This document shows positions 15,743 to 16,374 of a DNA stretch of 16,374 bases, piece after piece (within the stretch, counting starts at the first letter, position 1; each line of letters begins with the position of its first letter). The stretch is from Verrucomicrobiota bacterium (GTDB taxonomy: Bacteria; Verrucomicrobiota; Verrucomicrobiia; Opitutales; Opitutaceae), in contig JAEZSJ010000212.1 of assembly GCA_023443985.1 (NCBI GenBank), positions 1-16,374 of the forward strand. The letters run 5' to 3'. A model generated the notes under the pieces. That model did no database searches. It was not told where the DNA came from and saw only the letters and a program-made list of their open reading frames with translations. A program made the translations under genes and the position numbers.

Positions 15743-16189
15743 ATGCAAGCCGAGGACGAACTCCAGCTGCGCCGCGCCGTGCGCGCCGCCGTGTTCCGCG
15801 CGGAGCGACTGCGCCGCGCGGGTCGCGCGCCCGAGGCCGAGGAGGAACTGGCCGCCGAGTTCGCGGGCGCGCAGGGGAAACTCGCCGCCGCCGGCGCCCC
15901 CGATCCCGCCGCCACGCTGCACCGCTGGCGCCTCGAGGACGATGCCGCCTGGGCGATCGCCCATCTGATCGGCGAAGTCGTGCTCGACGGCCTCGCGGCC
16001 GGCGCCCCCCGGCCGGAGCGCGCCGGCCCGGCAGCGCCGGAGCGCACACCCACTCCGGAGCCCGGGCAGGCACCGCCGCCCGCGCCGTTGCTCGCCTTTC
16101 CCGCACCGCCGACCGGCGTGCCCGGTCTCGCCGATCTGCTCGACGACATGCTCACGCAGGAACGCCGCGCGCGCCCTCGCCACTCCTGA
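15743..16189 (+). CDS. Hypothetical protein, 148 aa, unrecognised
   Basis: I do not recognise a family. The N-terminal half (about residues 1-50 and 57-83) is predicted helical and highly charged, with an Arg/Glu/Ala pattern (QLRRAVRAAVFRAERLRRAG). The region 85-120 is Pro/Ala-rich and likely a flexible linker. A short C-terminal helix (PGLADLLDDMLTQERRARPR, 127-146) follows. There is no signal peptide, membrane segment, Cys or other catalytic-looking motif. Start ATG at 15743-15745 and stop TGA at 16187-16189. Alanine, arginine and proline bias follows the GC content, so the prediction as a real gene is moderate, helped by sensible position and absence of any competing ORF with domain support. 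It is divergent from the copper ATPase. Confidence 0.6.
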   Translation: MQAEDELQLRRAVRAAVFRAERLRRAGRAPEAEEELAAEFAGAQGKLAAAGAPDPAATLHRWRLEDDAAWAIAHLIGEVVLDGLAAGAPRPERAGPAAPERTPTPEPGQAPPPAPLLAFPAPPTGVPGLADLLDDMLTQERRARPRHS

Positions 16190-16286
16190 ACACTCACCGC
16201 CGGTCGCGTCTTCGCCGCCCCACTCGAGAGTGCCCGCGCAAACCACAACAGACAGACACTGAGACACTGCCAACATGACCGCTCCT

Positions 16287-16374
<88 letters not shown>

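Noticed and set aside
13746..15968. 740-aa open frame on + strand opposite the copper ATPase
   Set aside because: Arg/Ala/Pro/His-rich with no domain; mirrors the real ATPase codons, a GC-content by-product.
13659..16106. Upstream extension of the copper ATPase to 815 aa
   Set aside because: The extra 164 residues are Arg/Pro/Ala-rich, lack a CxxC metal domain and overlap the 148-aa gene; ATG at 15614 with a plausible SD is better.

Overview
The window is GC-rich, gene-dense bacterial DNA with about 14 intact genes, one gene cut by the left edge (mutS) and a right end that runs into an 88-base poly-G tract. Lipid A biosynthesis (lpxK) shows a Gram-negative envelope. Several features point to the PVC group and most likely Verrucomicrobiota, order Opitutales: an excisionase-type HTH fused to a PTS IIA domain, a large secreted FN3/DNRLRE protein ending in the 'DPDGDG...NLFEYALGTDP' type of tail, weak Shine-Dalgarno sequences, and 'GGTAGGGCGAA' style intergenic inverted repeats. 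This placement is inference from recognised patterns, not from a search.

Layout. 1-470 (+): C-terminal end of MutS. 482-634: repeat-rich intergenic DNA between convergent genes. 665-3968 (-): one run read right to left, made of an M48/Ste24-type membrane protease, an exported endonuclease/exonuclease/phosphatase-family protein whose start overlaps it, an unrecognised 152-aa protein, and an antitoxin/ParE-type toxin pair with a 4-bp overlap. 4154-5023 (+): HDOD-domain regulator. 5037-7721 (-): probable lipopolysaccharide operon with a divergent sugar-kinase-like protein, LpxK, and a LysE-family exporter whose start touches the lpxK stop. 7935-9265 (+): HTH-EIIA fusion regulator and a Nudix hydrolase. 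9350-13528 (-): DUF2293 protein, RidA-family deaminase and the 914-aa secreted multidomain protein. 13659-15614 (-): copper-type P1B ATPase without a recognisable N-terminal metal-binding domain, divergent from an unrecognised 148-aa protein (15743-16189, +) across a short region holding a 20-bp inverted repeat.

How the genes fit together: most are housekeeping or envelope functions (mismatch repair, lipid A phosphorylation, membrane proteolysis, copper transport, metabolite repair, secreted enzyme). No phage, IS element, CRISPR array or rRNA/tRNA gene was seen. No gap between genes exceeds 300 bases. I did not find a convincing undescribed multi-gene system. The most interesting single items are the secreted protein with an unassigned N-terminal domain, the HTH-EIIA regulator, and the kinase-like gene beside lpxK with an altered catalytic loop. 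Many longer open frames on the opposite strand are Arg/Pro/Ala-rich by-products of the high GC content.
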